From Hyperoodon ampullatus (lineage: Eukaryota; Chordata; Mammalia; Artiodactyla; Ziphiidae), in NCBI GenBank assembly GCA_949752795.1, contig OX457075.1, positions 3,534,001 through 3,598,000 on the forward strand: 64,000 nucleotides of DNA. Reading direction: 5' to 3'. The translations under genes and the position numbers were made by a program. Shown piece by piece: positions 36,401 through 48,004 of the stretch. The notes beneath the pieces are model-generated. The model was not told the DNA's origin. It saw only the letters and a program-made list of their open reading frames with translations, and ran no database searches. How positions within the stretch are numbered: the first letter of the stretch is position 1; the number at the start of each line of letters is the position of its first letter.

Positions 36401-38696
36401 ACTGTAAAGGTGAGTGAAACTGACGAACGTAAGCACCAAAATAATGGCATGCTGAAGAAAAATAAGACGGAAAACTTCCTTCTAAAAACTTGGCACTTTC
36501 CTCTCCCATTTAGAGAAACATATCTGAGCAGGGGGGTGGGTAGGAGACCAGGACCGGGACAGTAAATAGAGAACTAAAGTCAAAACCTCTCCTCTCATGG
36601 GATATAATCCATTTAAGAAACAGCTCATGGACTCTGATTTTCATCTATCTTATTTTGCAGGTATATTTCCCAATCATTTTAATTTTACCAAGGTGAATGT
36701 TCATGCTCTGTTTTAGAACTGTTGGATCCTTACTCTGATTTATGAAATAAAGGGACGGGGAGGGGTGGAGGTGGGCGGGGGTTACCCACCTTAAATCATT
36801 TTTAATCTTTCATTGTCAAAACTTTCTACGTTGATTAGGTCTGCTTGCCCTCCTGAAACCCCACGATGCATTCCACTCGCTGGTTCTCTCCATTACTACT
36901 AAGTCTTCCTGCTTTTCTTCTTACCAGGCAGAAGCACTCACACTGAGCTCAGACTTCTGTACTTAATGTAAAAAATTAGCACAATGCATGGAGTCCTTTC
37001 TGTGTATATCCTAATACCTTTCTTCAAGTACGGTTTCTGAGGACACATGAAAACACCTAAAATAGAATTTAGGTCAATTTCTTATAAAAAAAGGAAATAA
37101 GGATTTAAAATCAAACACTGGAATATAGTTTCTGAAAATTCTTGATTATGTTTAGCTTGATTTAAAGTTACTCATTTGTATTTAATACACAAAACTAAAT
37201 GAAACCTGAACTTCTAAATAGCAAGTATAGGAAATAAAATCTTCTTAATAGGTGACCTATCCAAAACCGAAAACAAACAAATAATCGACCTAGTTTCAGT
37301 AAATTTTTGCTTTACTGGGCTATGGGCTATGGTGCAAGAAAAAGGCTGGAGGGGAACTTAAATATAATTTGGGGTCAATATGGAAAGTTAGGCAGAGACA
37401 TTTCGTGTTCAAATGAATGACATTTTGCATTTATATAGCACCTTATATAGTCAAAGTGCTTTACAATCATTATTACTTGACAGCCATTCATCAATGTAAA
37501 TAAACATAGTTTATAATCTGTCAACAAATGTAAGCACTTTGGGGCAACCAAATACCCAAGAGAATCTACTCAGTAGCAAACTCTTATTTAGACTAGTACA
37601 TAGAATTAAGAAAAAATATGACAGCCACCTGTCATAACATCAGACACAAGAAGTCACTTATTGATCCTAACGACTGATACTAAGATGTTAAGTATTAGGA
37701 ATTATTGAGAAATAGAAGGTTTTATGTTAAGGAATAAGTAAGACAAATGAGGTGCAAGTCAACAAGGAAATTACCCCAAAGGTAAGGCCACCTATGACTC
37801 GTAAGTATATAAAAAATACATCTTTTATATACTTTTATATGTGGAGGGCAGTTGCAACGAAATGTCAGCCCATTGCTAGAATCTGATCCTCAGTTACTGT
37901 GATATTCCAAAAAAAGAAAAAAAATGAACACACTGCCTGATTTTTTTTCTTCTGTAACTTCTCCCCAAATAACCTAACCAGTGCATTCACTTCTGCCCAC
38001 AAATAAGATAGTAGGAAATAATGAAATTCTATTTATGTTTTAAAAATAGTTTCCAAATCTTTGGACAAATTTAATTTCCTATAAAACAATGTGAAAACTC
38101 AGTTTTTCCCTCTAAATAGTTCTATCAGGTGCCTTAGGTAAGATGTGAGTAGCACCTCTGCCAATGTATTTATGTCTTTGCAAAAAGTGCACTTGCCAAC
38201 CATTTTACATAGTAAGTATGCAAGTTATCTGAAGTGCATTTGGAAAACAATTGAAAACACAGATTAATACATCATAAAAAGATTAATTCCCTTTAAACAA
38301 AGACATTCTTAGAAAGCATGGTAACACAGAGGCACAATAAAGAATATAAATTGTATATCAATTATTGGCAGAAAATCTAAATCATTACAAAGCCTACACC
38401 ATTGGGGAAAGGACATTTTCATACAAAGAAAAGTACTACACTAATATACAACACTTTTAATTGGGCATTTAAAAATTTTTTGGCACATTAAAAGGAACCA
38501 AAAGGACTACAAAATAAAGGACCAAGAGACTAAAACATTACAGATACAGAAGAGAGAAAGTCCTCAAATGAGAAACAACTAGATAGTAACATGAAATACA
38601 GACAAAATATAAGCTGGCTGAATTTCCTGAAATGTTATATGTAACAGAAGTATGCTTTGAATGCAGGGTGTTTTTTATTCTAATCGCAGGACTTGT

Positions 38697-38837
38697 CTAC
38701 CTTGCTGTGGCTGGCTGGACGTGGCCCGGGTAAGACCTTCTCGTGCTGGTGGCCTGTCTCTGCCTCGCCAGGAATGACTGCCCCGAACCTGTACTAGCAA
38801 GTCTGTCTTCTGCCGCCTTTTTATGCAGAGTCATTCC
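38697..38837 (-). CDS. HOOK3: HOOK3 exon 22, coding part: C-terminus and stop
   Basis: It encodes 46 residues and TAG (38699-38697): GMTLHKKAAEDRLASTGSGQ, then SFLARQRQATSTRRSYPGHV and QPATAR. This basic, Ser/Arg-rich tail follows the last coiled coil and is specific to HOOK3 among the three Hook paralogues. The acceptor reads TTATATAG|GGA, a weak pyrimidine tract. From memory the human protein has Ser where this has Thr in ATSTRRS. Confidence 0.97.
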   Translation of the reverse strand, partial: GMTLHKKAAEDRLASTGSGQSFLARQRQATSTRRSYPGHVQPATAR

Positions 38838-39344
38838 CTATATAACACGGAAAAAAAGTCATCAGTGAAAAAATAACGGAACACACTCTCACAAAAGAAA
38901 ATTTCATCACGCAGAATTTGTTACCTGACGGCATACGGCACGATTGGGAATGTTAACTCTGCTCATGATAGATTAAAATCTTAGAGACATTTAAGTTCCA
39001 ACAATTAGGTACAGATCTTCTTTTGGAAAAATTAAGGCTTAATTTTCTGAATTTACAATAACCCAAACAGTAGATTATAATAGAGAATGATCTTTGGAAT
39101 ACATTATCCATACTCAATCATACATACTTCCCTTTCGAATCAAATGCATAAAGTGATTTTCCAAGAAAAAAAGGGCAATTGATTGGTAGCAGTTGATTCA
39201 CGTGGGGATACGGAAATCAGAGGGTTTAGTTAGAATAGAAAACCACAAAAGCACTTGTTCGTTCTTAGGGTGGAAAGTCACACCAGGTATAATACATACC
39301 ACCACGCTGCTTTTCTTCACAGGCAGACTTGTTAAGGGAAGTTC

Positions 39345-39830
39345 CTGACGGCTGGCCCCCACAGCGGGCCCAAGGAGCGCAGGACTGGAGAAGGAGGCCT
39401 ACCCGCTTAGAAGGGGGACGAGCCCACCTGCCGGGCCAAGGGCACCTGAACAGGGGGGAGAACCTGCGGGGCTCTCTAAACGCGCAGGAGTAAACAGTGA
39501 GGACCCTGAGTAGAGCCGGAAAAAGGGGTTTCGGTTCTCAGTTAATAAGCTAGCGAAGAACCCTCGGCAGAGAAGCAGGAAGAACTGGGAGCGGCAGCTT
39601 TGTCTCACCGGTGACTGGACGCGACATGACGGGAGCAAGCGGACGCCGGCCACAGGCAAGGAGGAGAAACAGAGCCGGGAGAGACGCGGGGCAGGCGCCA
39701 GAGGCGCTGGGCAAACCCGCACAGAAGGCAGAAGGCAAGCCAAACCTCCCAACTCCCGTCACCTCCAGGGAAACTGGGGTCATGGCTCTGCGTTTCAAAC
39801 AGACCCCAATGCACAACATTCTCCACTTTC
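39345..39830. promoter_or_regulatory. CpG-dense intronic segment (candidate cryptic promoter/enhancer)
   Basis: Base composition departs sharply from the AT-rich intron: GC-rich, with many CG dinucleotides in a few hundred bases. An open plus-strand frame runs 39611-39943 (110 codons, Arg/Ala-rich and then MALRFKQTPMHNILHF), but I recognise no protein. It could be an intronic CpG island or a decayed GC-rich insertion. No target duplication or poly-A is visible. Confidence 0.4.
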
Positions 39831-40470
39831 CCCATGAGAAAACCCAGGATGTGCTTTTTACTCAGTTTGGAATTAAAGCATTTAAGGATGTGAATAAAAT
39901 GGACAAATATCTATTGGTAGTATCTGTTAATTTGGCTACATAACTTAACAATTATACTTTATTTAAAATATACCTTTTTAACTTTCCCATTCTAAACAAC
40001 TTATTCAAAGTCTAGGCTCCCCTTCAAGATCTCAGTATCCATCATGAGGCCATCCCCTGAGATACTTAATACCTTTTCCCAGCACTCACCATCCTCACTT
40101 CCAGTTCGGTTGTCTGGGATGCAGAACTTTCTGAATGTATGTATGAAGCTGTTACCGGCTACCCTATCTGAACATAACTTGTGTGATCCTACTGGGAGTT
40201 ATTCCTTCACTCTCTGCAGAGCTGAAAACCAGGATTCTTCTTTAATACCATGTCACAGAACAAATCAGTTTTGTTCCATAAGAAACACAATATGTGAAGT
40301 CATAAAAATCCATCAGGTACATGAAATCACTAATACGGACTGAGGGGCAGAGGTCCCAGATTGCTAACATTGACCTTGAAGGAGGACGAAAAGGAAACAA
40401 TGTGGGTGAGTCAGGATGAGCTCCCAGAGAGCTTCCTTAAATATGGGCTTTTCTTAGTTTTTACTTTTTG

Positions 40471-40671
40471 TGTGTGTGTGTGGTACACGGGCCTCTCACT
40501 GCTGTGGCCTCTCCCGTTGCGGAGCACAGGCTCCGGACGCGCAGACTCAGCGGCCATGGCTCACGGGCCCAGCCGCTCCGCGGCATGTGGGATCTTCCCG
40601 GACCGGGGCACGAACCCGTGTCCCCTGCATCGGCAGGCGGACTCTCAACCACTGCGCCACCAGGGAAGCCC
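40471..40671 (-). mobile_element. CHR SINE, short form
   Basis: Sense relative to HOOK3. The tail is a (TG)n run (about 40468-40482) instead of poly-T. Confidence 0.94.
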
Positions 40672-40787
40672 ATTTTTTACATTTTAATTTTCAATTAATC
40701 TATATTTGTTAACAGTAATGGTAATGTAAACCCAGTATGATTTCCTTTTTTGTTTTTTAAAATTGTGATAAAAATCTTAAATATGTA

Positions 40788-41000
40788 GTTTTTGTTTGTT
40801 TGTTTTTTTGCGGTACGCGGGCCTCTCACTGCTGTGGCCTCTCCCGTTGCAGAGCACAGGCTCCAGACGCGCAGGCTCAGCAGCCATGGCTCACGGGCCC
40901 AGCCGCTCCACGGCACATGGGATCTTCCCGGACCGGGGCACGAACCCGTGTCCCCTGCATTGGCAGGCGGACTCTCAACCACTGCGTCACCAGGGAAGCC
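40788..41000 (-). mobile_element. CHR SINE, short form
   Basis: Target duplication TAAATATGTAGTTTT (about 40778 and 41002). Confidence 0.96.
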
Positions 41001-41902
41001 CTTAAATATGTAGTTTTAACCAAGGCAAATATAAATGTGGACATGTCATAAAACTGTATGAAATTTTGACAAAGTTCAAATCACATTATTAGGAGACCTG
41101 GGACCCAAACCTTTCAGACACAGTATCGATTATAACTGTAAAATGGTATAATTTACAATTGTAATTGTAAAACGGTACTGTGCCAGTAACACAACTATAG
41201 GGTCAGAGGGGTATGATGAAAGGAATCTGGTCCAACCTCCTATCTCAGGCAGCTAACACTTTGAAAAGGTGGAGTGGTCTTATTGGGAAGAAGAACAAAG
41301 CAGAAAAAGAAGAAAAGGTCTAAGAAAAAAATATTGAAAAAAGTACAGCATTCTTCAAAATCCATAGCTCTTCATATCCAGATAAGTCTTACTGAAGCCC
41401 AAAATGCTGATAAGCATTTATTTTCCCCTGAAATACGTTTAAGATTTTTTGTTGGAAAATTCAATTTCAAAACCTTCAGCTGTTCAGGGTCTAAGACCGT
41501 GAACACTGACCAAAACCTGAGAGACAGTTAAACTATTTTCATTACAAGTACCGCTCCTGCAAAGGCACTGAAACAGTCCCACAGAACAAAAGCTACTGTA
41601 TCTGTGTTTAGATATTATTAAAGTCCCTACCCCCCGAGAATAAAACGGTCCTGAGAGACAGAAACCTTTCTATCCTCTAGGACAGGGATAAAGATGTGTC
41701 CACAATGTTCTAGCCCCGTTTACGGTGGTTCCTGTATCTGTTGTTTGGCCCTAAGATCAGCATTAGGGTTTTGTTAGTGTGTGTTAGGACAGTAATTACT
41801 TTCAGATTCATTTGGTAGAATTACTTCTACAGTAAAGGGAGTATAATAAATGATACATATTCACTGCATTTTGCAATATGTTTTGACGTGTTATTTTCTT
41901 AC

Positions 41903-41974
41903 CATATTGTACCAGGCACTAACAATATATTTCTCCTCCATCTCTCTTTGACTCTTTGTTTTCTCATATTCTTT
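41903..41974 (-). CDS. HOOK3: HOOK3 exon 21
   Basis: A 72-nt, phase 0-0 exon that encodes KEYEKTKSQREMEEKYIVSA and WYNM. This is the end of the last coiled coil and the conserved YIVSAWYNM block shared by Hook proteins, in the region reported to bind FTS/FHIP. Acceptor TTCTAAAAAG context (TTTTTAG|AAAG), donor ATG|GTAAGAAA. Confidence 0.97.
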
Positions 41975-42072
41975 CTAAAAAGCAAGCACATGTAAGCATG
42001 TTAAGATGAAAAACAATTCAACATAAATAAAATATTCACAATAAACTATCTAAGTTCACGGGCACAACTGTA

Positions 42073-42735
42073 CAGTCAGCTCTCTATATCCATGGGTTCC
42101 ACATCCACGGATTCAACCAACCCCAGATCGAAAATGGTAAAAAAAAAAAAAACCAAAAAACAGGAAGTTCCAAAAACCAAAACTTGAATTTGCCACGCAT
42201 AGGCAATTTTTTTTTTTTTTAAAGTATGGATATCTTTTTTTAAAATTAATTAATTAATTATTTTTGGCTGCGTTGGGTCTTCGTTGCTATGCGCGGGCTT
42301 TCTCTAGTTGCGGCGAGCGGGAGCTACTCTTCATTGCGGAGCGTTGGCTTCTCATTGCGGTGGCTTCTCTTGTTGTGGAGCACAGGCTCTAGGCGTGCGG
42401 GCTGTAGAGTGCAGGCTCAGTAGTTGTGGTGCACAGGCTTAGTTGCTCTGCAGCATGTGGGAATCTTCCCAGACCAGAGACTGAACCCGTGTCCCCTGCA
42501 TTGGCAGGCGGATTCTTAGCCACTGCGCCACCAGGGAAGTCCCCATAGGCAACTATTTACATAGCATTTACATTGCATTAGGTATTATAAGTAATCTAGA
42601 GATGGTTTAAAGCACATGGACGATGGGCTTAGATTTTATGCAAATAACCACATTCACTACTTTCTACGAGGGACTTGTGCATCCGTGGATTTTGGTAACT
42701 GTGTCTCGTGGATGTTGAGGGACCACTGTGCATAG
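42073..42735. mobile_element. Tigger/MER2-type MITE, split by a SINE
   Basis: The left end 'acagtcagctctctatatcc atgggttcc' and right end 'ttgagggaccactgtgc' are imperfect inverted repeats, with 'atccgtggattttgg' near the right end. The SINE at 42206-42541 interrupts the element. Name inferred from the termini. Confidence 0.65.
42206..42541 (-). mobile_element. CHR SINE, long form
   Basis: Target duplication CATAGGCAA (about 42197 and 42543). Nested in the MITE. Confidence 0.93.
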
Positions 42736-42795
42736 CAAGCCTTCTAGAATTGAAAATTAAAAAATCAAATGTCTTATCATATTACAGTAAACTAC

Positions 42796-42900
42796 CTCCA
42801 ATGAATGGAATTGCCGATCCCGTTCGTGGAGCTGATTTTTAAGAGCTTGTATTTCTGGTGCTGCTCCTTGATTTTGTTTAGGATCTAAAGTACGGATAAC
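42796..42900 (-). CDS. HOOK3: HOOK3 exon 20
   Basis: A 105-nt, phase 0-0 exon that encodes VIRTLDPKQNQGAAPEIQAL and then KNQLHERDRQFHSLE. The Pro/Gly-containing stretch is a break between coiled coils; the second half is coiled coil. The C-terminal region mapped for KIF1C binding in the human protein falls in this part of HOOK3. From memory human reads QLQERDRLFHSLE, so two or so substitutions. Acceptor TTTTTGTAG, donor GAG|GTAGTT. Confidence 0.97.
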
Positions 42901-44138
42901 CTACAAAAAGTAATAAAAGAAAAACTTTAAAAGTCTCAAACCCAAGGAGTGTAATATCTAAGGAAGCAGTCATTTAAAAAAAAGATAAACCTTATGAGAC
43001 TCAAAAGTTATCTTACGTGGACACTTTAAAATCTGAATGTATAAAATGATATTCAGTTGTTACAATTTTTAATTATATAAAATCTTAAAATTATGTGAAA
43101 GAGTCAGTGATAAGAAGTAATTCTGGCTTAAAATTAATCACACTACAGCAGACACTACTGACAGCAATCTTCCCTTTTCCGTTCCTCTGACCTGGTTCAG
43201 GGGCCTCTGCCTCTGACCAGGTGTGCGAGGATGGAGCGGGTCCCAGTGGTCCACAAGCCTGTCTCTGTGGTCCTTCTCCTCCTTTGCCAGACGCTGGGTT
43301 TACACACAGGCTGGTGACACAATTCTAGCTGGCCCACCAGAGGGCTTCTGGGAAGGGTCTTTGCTTTTTGGCTCAGCAGTTTTACTATCAGAAATGATCA
43401 ACCCCATAGAAAACTTGAAAGAGCAGAACAATAAAAACCCGTTTCCTTTAACCTGGATTGACCAACTGCAGCACTGCCACCTTTGTCTCATGACACGTGA
43501 CCCTCAAGCACTTCAACACGCATCTCCTTAGACTAAGGACATCCTCCCACATCATCTGTAAGAAAGTGAACCTCTCTATAAGTCATCATGATTCAGCCCA
43601 AATCCACGTTTCCACAGGTGCCCCCAGTCCAGGATCGCTGCATTTGGCAGGGAGGTCCCTTTGGGCTCCTTTACAGGAGAACAGCTTCTGGTGTTCCGTG
43701 ACGCTCCAGTGCCTATTTCTGCTCTCATAATGTGGATTCTCATCCCAAAGTCTGGATTTATCTGATGCCTTCCTGAAGGTGTTACTTAACTTGTTCCAGT
43801 AACCTCCTTTTCCCTGGGAACTGGAGCTAGGCCAGAAGCCCTGAGCACTGCCGACAGCAAGGCTCATCTGGAGACAGAGGCGGGCCCTCCCGCCAGGCAC
43901 AGCGGATTTTGATAATTAGGCAAGGTGCGGCTGCCACCCATTTCCTACATAGAAATGTGATTCCCTCTTGGTAACGAGTAAGTAACCTGGGGCGGGGGCG
44001 ACCTGTTTGATCACGGCCTCTTGCTCTTTTACTCCTCATGTCCTTCTGTGTGAGAGGTCACGTTCAGGCACTGTATTTTGAAACATCAGAGAAACACTAT
44101 GAGAAAGTGCAGTGAGAGGCCCGCAGACTCACACTTAC
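42901..44138 (-). other. HOOK3 intron 19
   Basis: About 1.2 kb. The middle (43140-44040) is GC-richer than its surroundings. It holds no repeat I can name and no exon-like signal. An ORF at 43223-43531 has no recognisable product. Confidence 0.8.
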
Positions 44139-44239
44139 ACTTTTGGCTTTCTCTAAGTATTTTTTATATCTTTCTTCCATTTGCTTCATTTCCTCTTCTT
44201 TCTTCCGTAAAGCTTCTTGTAATTCTTCAATTTTTAAGG
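44139..44239 (-). CDS. HOOK3: HOOK3 exon 19
   Basis: A 101-nt exon. Two bases (CC) complete the Ser codon begun in exon 18, then 33 codons: LKIEELQEALRKKEEEMKQM, then EERYKKYLEKAKS. It is almost wholly charged coiled coil, conserved in all Hook paralogues. Acceptor CCGATAG, donor AGT|GTAAGT. Confidence 0.97.
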
Positions 44240-44429
44240 CTATCGGTGAGACAGTAAAAAATTAAAAATTTTTTAGACCTAACAACTTGAAAATATTTCA
44301 ACTGACAAAATAGTAAACAGCTTTGAGAGACGGTTTTGTCTATATATATATATAATTTTATTTTTAAAAATTCACAATTTTTTTAAACAAAAAGCTTTTC
44401 TTAGAAATAAACAAAAACTACACTATGGA

Positions 44430-44990
44430 AATACACAAATTAAAAAGTGTTCATGGATGGCTGAAGGGATAAACAAAATGTGGTCTATTTACACAAATAG
44501 TTGATTATTCAGCCTCCATTCTGATACATGCTACAATATGGAGACATTATACTAAGTGAAAATGAAAGCCATTATGTGAAGTGAAACAAGCCGGACACAA
44601 AAGGACAAATATTGTATGACTTCACTTATATGAATTACCTAGAAGAGTCAAGTGCATAGGGACAGAAAGCAGAACAGAGGCTACCAGGGGCTGGGAAGAG
44701 GGGAGAAGGGGAGTGGTGAACAGGTAGAGAGTTTCAGTTTGGGAAGATGAAAACGTTCGGGAGATGGACAGTGGCTGTACAACAGTGTGAATGTGCTTAA
44801 CATGTCACTGAACTATATACATTGGGCTGGCCAAAAAATTAGTTTGGGATTTTCATCGCATCGCATGGAAAAACCCGAACGAACTTTTTGGCCAACCCAA
44901 TACTTAAAAATGGTTAACATGGTCATTTTTATGTTATGTATATTTCACCACAATACTAAAAAGGTAAAAGTCTGTGTCCTGCTCCCACAT
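44430..44990 (+). mobile_element. Old L1 3' end (L1M type) with a mariner MITE
   Basis: 'gaggctaccaggggctggga', 'gtggctgtacaacagtgtga' and 'catggtcatttttatgttat' are L1M 3' hallmarks. The mariner MITE interrupts it at 44822-44900. Confidence 0.75.
44822..44900. mobile_element. Mariner-type MITE (about 80 bp)
   Basis: Near-perfect inverted repeats: TTGGGCTGGCCAAAAAATTA at the left against GAACTTTTTGGCCAACCCAA at the right, with almost no loop. This is the small mariner derivative common in cetartiodactyls. A TA follows the right end; the left TA is not clean. Confidence 0.88.
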
Positions 44991-45336
44991 CCACAGAGAA
45001 GAATTAATAAATTTAAGCTACATACGGGTGTAAATATCAACCAAAGGAAAAGTCTGGCTGACTTACACTGCAACGACACTGTGAAAAAAATTTCATAAAA
45101 TATGCATTAGCATCCATAGTTAAGGAAAAACTCACAACTAAACTAGAAATTTAAGAAATACTGTAAAGATGATTATATGTGTATGTGTGTGTATGTGTAT
45201 ACTCTTTCTGTGAACAGGGCAAATTCCTCAATTGCTAGAAAATATAATAGGGCCTATTTCTAAAAAAAAACAAATTTTATTTAAACTCATCACTAGGGCT
45301 AACCAACTGAAAACTGTGCTAATTGGGAAAACTCAC

Positions 45337-45419
45337 AGCTGTTGTTAAATCTTGGCTCAAGGTCCTCGATGATGGCTCTCTTCTTCTGCAGCTCATTATT
45401 GGCCTCGTGCAGCTTCTCT
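45337..45419 (-). CDS. HOOK3: HOOK3 exon 18
   Basis: An 83-nt exon. One base (A) completes the Leu codon of exon 17, then EKLHEANNELQKKRAIIEDL and EPRFNNS, ending with the first base of the next Ser codon. Coiled coil, then the LEP break. Acceptor GTCACAG, donor AGCT|GTGAGT. Phases fit both neighbours. Confidence 0.97.
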
Positions 45420-46340
45420 CTGTGACAAAATATGTAACACTCTTACCTACTACTGTTTTGCATTTTTTCACTTGAAATGAAAGATATAAGTTCTTTCTTT
45501 ATGGGATACACTAGCATAGCACACAAGTGCTATGAAACAAAGATGAAAAGACTAATCCAACATAAACATATTTTCTAAATGACTAAAAGATAGAGAGTTT
45601 GAAATAGTAGTCATTCTTTTATATAAACCTGCACAAGAGGTTAGAAATAACTTAATGATCTTTATTGTTTCTAGGAATGAGGATATTGTAAAAATTAAAT
45701 TTAAAACTTTGCTGAGGTTTTATAATGCAAAACTCTTGTTGCAAAAAAATTGAAGCTCCTAAAATAAGAATAGAAAGAACAGTACATGCCAATAAAAAAG
45801 AATAAATTAATGGTACATGCACCCATGTGGAGAGATATCATAGAATAATGTTGAATAAAGTCAGACACAAAAGGATAATACTATATGATTTTTTTATATG
45901 AAGTTCAGAAAGTGGCAAAACTAACAAAGGGTGATAAGAGATGAGCAGTGGCTAGTCTGGGGATGGAATCAATTAATTAAAAGAGAGAACAAAGAATCCT
46001 GGGGTGTTGCTGGAAACATGCTATATATTGATCTGGGCCACCTGCCTATGTAGGAAAACACTCATCTAGCTGTAGACCTAGGGACTCAGGATTTGTAGAC
46101 TTTACTGTAAGGTATATTCCAATAGAAAAGTAAAAGAATGAATGAACAGAAGTAAGTTTTTTCCTAGTATTTACATAATGTGTAATTCTCTATACTATTT
46201 AGCGTGGCACTCTATAAAATGAGAGGGAAAAAAAGGTTGCAAAAATTGTAAAATACAGAAAAACACGAAGAAAAAAATAGAGTACTTTGTTATGTCTATT
46301 TCTGGTCTTTTCTATGCATAATACTTTAATAAATCTTTGT

Positions 46341-46375
46341 TGAGGGTATATACACACACACACACACACACACGC
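46341..46375. repeat. (CA)n microsatellite
   Basis: About a dozen CA units ending in CGCATATG. Confidence 0.95.
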
Positions 46376-46479
46376 ATATGTTACACAAAATAAATATATA
46401 CAGTTTAAATAAGAAAAACTAAGCCCAGTGAAGAAAAAGGTTAAGAAATAAAAATTATCCCAGAACCTTAAAAATCCCA

Positions 46480-48000
46480 TGTGTTCCTGTCTCTTTCCCA
46501 GTGGTAACCAAAATCAAGAATTTTAACCATTCTCATGATTTTTGTGATGGGCCTCTGTGTATATTCCTGAACACTACATGGCTTAATTTTGTCCTATTTT
46601 TACTTTACACATTAATTATACTGTATGTACTGTTCTGTGACCTCTGTTTTTTACTTAACACTCTGTTCTTGAGATTCATTTATGTTCATGTGTTAGCCCT
46701 GGTTTATACCTTTTTATTGCTGTACAGTGTTCTATTGTTTGAATATATCTCAATCTATTTATCATTTTACAGTTGGTGATATTTGTATTGTTTCTGCTTT
46801 TCTGTGATTAAAAACAATGTTGTTTCTTGTTAAACACACAACTTGTGAGGATAGAAGTGTGTCCAGACATTACCCAGTGTTCTTGAGCTCCTATGTTGTT
46901 TCTACTTCTGGCCATGAAGCGATGGATAACTGTTACTGGACTTGCTCTCCTGCTAAGAACAAGTAGGAAGCTGTGCAAACTATGTAAAACAACTGTTTCA
47001 GAAAGTGGACAATAGGCAGTACAAGATTCTGATCCTCAGAGAAAGAAAACAAGAGTGGGAACCCCTACGATCTCTCTGGCTTTCTGTCTGCAGTCAGGGG
47101 GAGATCACAGGAAGGGTGTGCCCATCCCACTGAGCTGAGGACAAAGAGATTAGAACGTGGGGAGGCAGATGCAGCTAGAATTTCTGGAGCACAGAGTAAG
47201 AGATGAAAGAGCCATGTAAGAAAAGATCACCATAAATTGGCATATGGGTGCGCTTAAGTGTTTGGATTAATACTAAATTGCGTGTTTCTAGGGATGGACA
47301 CCACGAGGTTTGTCAAGGGACAACTGCAGAAGAATGGAAAATTACTGGGGCGCTGAGAGGGAAAAACCCCAAAAGTCCACACATTGAGCTCCAACTAGTC
47401 AGAGCTGGGTTCTCACTGAAACTGAGACATTTGGTAGGGACTTCGAAGTACAGAGCTTTTCAGCTGGGGATAATTTTGCCCTCTTGGGGCTGTCTAGAGA
47501 TAATCTTGATTGTCACAACTTAGGAGGCTGTTACTGGCTTCTAGTGGGGAGAGGAAAGAGACACTGCTGAATATCCTACAATGCACACAACAACCGCCTA
47601 CAACAACAGCAAAAAAATCATCAGAGGGAAATGAATAATAACTAAATAAACCACCTTATAGTCACTTTTTAAAAATAAATGTTTGAAACTGATAAACCCC
47701 CGCCCAAAACCCCGATGTTCTTTCACACTTTCTTCTAAATGTCTCCTGGTAAACACGGACCACAGCATCTCTAGGAATCTAGGGTATACATAGAAAAGTA
47801 GAATCAATGGGTCACAGAATATATGCATGTTGCAGTTTACTAAATAAACTGATGTATATCCCTACCAGCAGTGGATGAGAGTTACCAGCACTCAACATCT
47901 CTGGCAATACTTAGTACGTCTGATTCTTAAATTTTACCAATTTGTTGTGTGTAAAATAGTCTTGTTGTAGTGTTAAATCTGCATGGTCATTCATCTTTTG
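46480..48000 (-). mobile_element. Old L1M sequence, antisense, interrupted
   Basis: 'gctgtacagtgttctattgt', 'cattttacagttggtgatat' (46500-46830) and 'gggtcacagaatatatgcat...ccctaccagcagtggatg' (47810-47890) are successive parts of an antisense L1M 3' end. About 46850-47640 between them is other, unassigned sequence. Confidence 0.55.
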
Positions 48001-48004
48001 AGAT

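Larger units (their letters stand above)
28830..38696 (-). other. HOOK3: HOOK3 3'UTR, about 9.9 kb
   Basis: From the stop codon to the AATAAA at 28848-28853 the sequence is AT-rich and, unusually for this window, almost free of repeats: only two CHR SINEs (30601-30809 and 33150-33471), one hAT-type MITE and a (TG)n tract. Few insertions over such a length suggests constraint, as in a long regulatory UTR. The UTR reading is an inference from position, the terminal poly(A) signal and the low repeat load; a shorter isoform could end earlier. Confidence 0.65.
38838..41902 (-). other. HOOK3 intron 21
   Basis: Holds two same-orientation CHR SINEs (40471-40671 and 40788-41000) and a CpG-dense stretch at 39345-39830. 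No further exon. Confidence 0.9.

Noticed and set aside
39611..39943. A 110-codon ORF as a new protein gene in HOOK3 intron 21
   Set aside because: Low-complexity Arg/Ala/Gly composition from GC-rich DNA, no recognisable domain, no splice or poly(A) signals. Kept only as a CpG-dense segment.
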